Translations under genes and position numbers: made by a program
Origin: Candidatus Omnitrophota bacterium
GTDB taxonomy: Bacteria; Omnitrophota; Omnitrophia; Omnitrophales; JACROU01
Direction of reading: 5' to 3'
Assembly (NCBI GenBank): GCA_029261035.1
Contig: JAJDCD010000025.1
Coordinates: 1 to 64,000, forward strand
DNA: 64,000 nt
In this document: piece after piece, positions 63,857 through 64,000 of the stretch
Position numbering within the stretch: position 1 is the stretch's first letter
How the letters are laid out: each line of letters begins with the position of its first letter
The notes under the pieces: generated by a model
The model's input: the letters and a program-made list of their open reading frames with translations, nothing else
Told to the model about the DNA's origin: nothing
Databases searched by the model: none

Positions 63857-64000
<144 letters not shown>

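Overview
The window looks like a chromosome segment from an uncultured, AT-rich, diderm bacterium. LPS/Kdo genes (kdsB, kdsA, kdsD, lptB, an LptC/LptA-like protein, an LptF/G permease, an LpxL-like acyltransferase) show an outer membrane. They sit beside regulators best known from Gram-positives (HPr kinase, YvcK, CdaA/CdaR/PgpH for cyclic di-AMP). This mixture, the housekeeping gene order and a giant exported beta-repeat protein fit Candidatus Omnitrophota or a related lineage. That placement is inference; there is no rRNA in the window.

Layout. (1) Bases 1-22450, minus strand: one uninterrupted reading frame of at least 7,483 codons that runs off the left edge. It begins with a signal peptide and a two-partner-secretion (filamentous haemagglutinin type) domain, followed by beta-helix repeats with two kinds of beta-propeller embedded. 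(2) 22451-24466: AT-rich leader, tRNA-Tyr, tRNA-Gly, queF, tRNA-Thr, and a broken tRNA-Thr copy fused to the 3' end of a small GIY-YIG gene. (3) 24467-38430, minus: nnrD, pdxJ, cdaR, cdaA, ruvB, ruvA, ruvC, yebC, folP, ftsH, tilS, tRNA-Met, two unknown genes and recO. (4) 38615-45730, minus: ybeY, pgpH, phoH, aspS, hisS, rpsU. (5) 45859-47694, plus: comF and an lptF/G gene, divergent from rpsU. (6) 48186-50735, minus: ahcY and metK. (7) 50934-64000, minus: a long probable operon kdsB-pyrG-kdsA-kdsD-lpxL-lptC-lptB-hpf-ptsN-hprK-yvcK-ptsH-ptsI-pgi/pmi.

How the genes fit together. Kdo supply (KdsD, KdsA, KdsB, with CTP from PyrG), lipid A acylation and LPS export (LptB, LptC/A, LptF/G) form one envelope programme. 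A PTS without visible sugar permeases (EI, HPr, EIIA-Ntr) together with HprK and a membrane-anchored YvcK looks like a carbon/envelope signalling module in the same transcript. CdaA/CdaR and PgpH are a maker, its regulator and a degrader of cyclic di-AMP. RuvABC and RecO serve recombination. QueF, TilS, AspS, HisS and the tRNAs serve translation. MetK and AhcY run the SAM cycle.

The intergenic DNA is unusually rich in short dispersed palindromic repeats. At least six families occur, and two of them (at folP and lpxL) provide the last codons and stop of the adjacent gene. A tRNA fragment does the same for the GIY-YIG gene.
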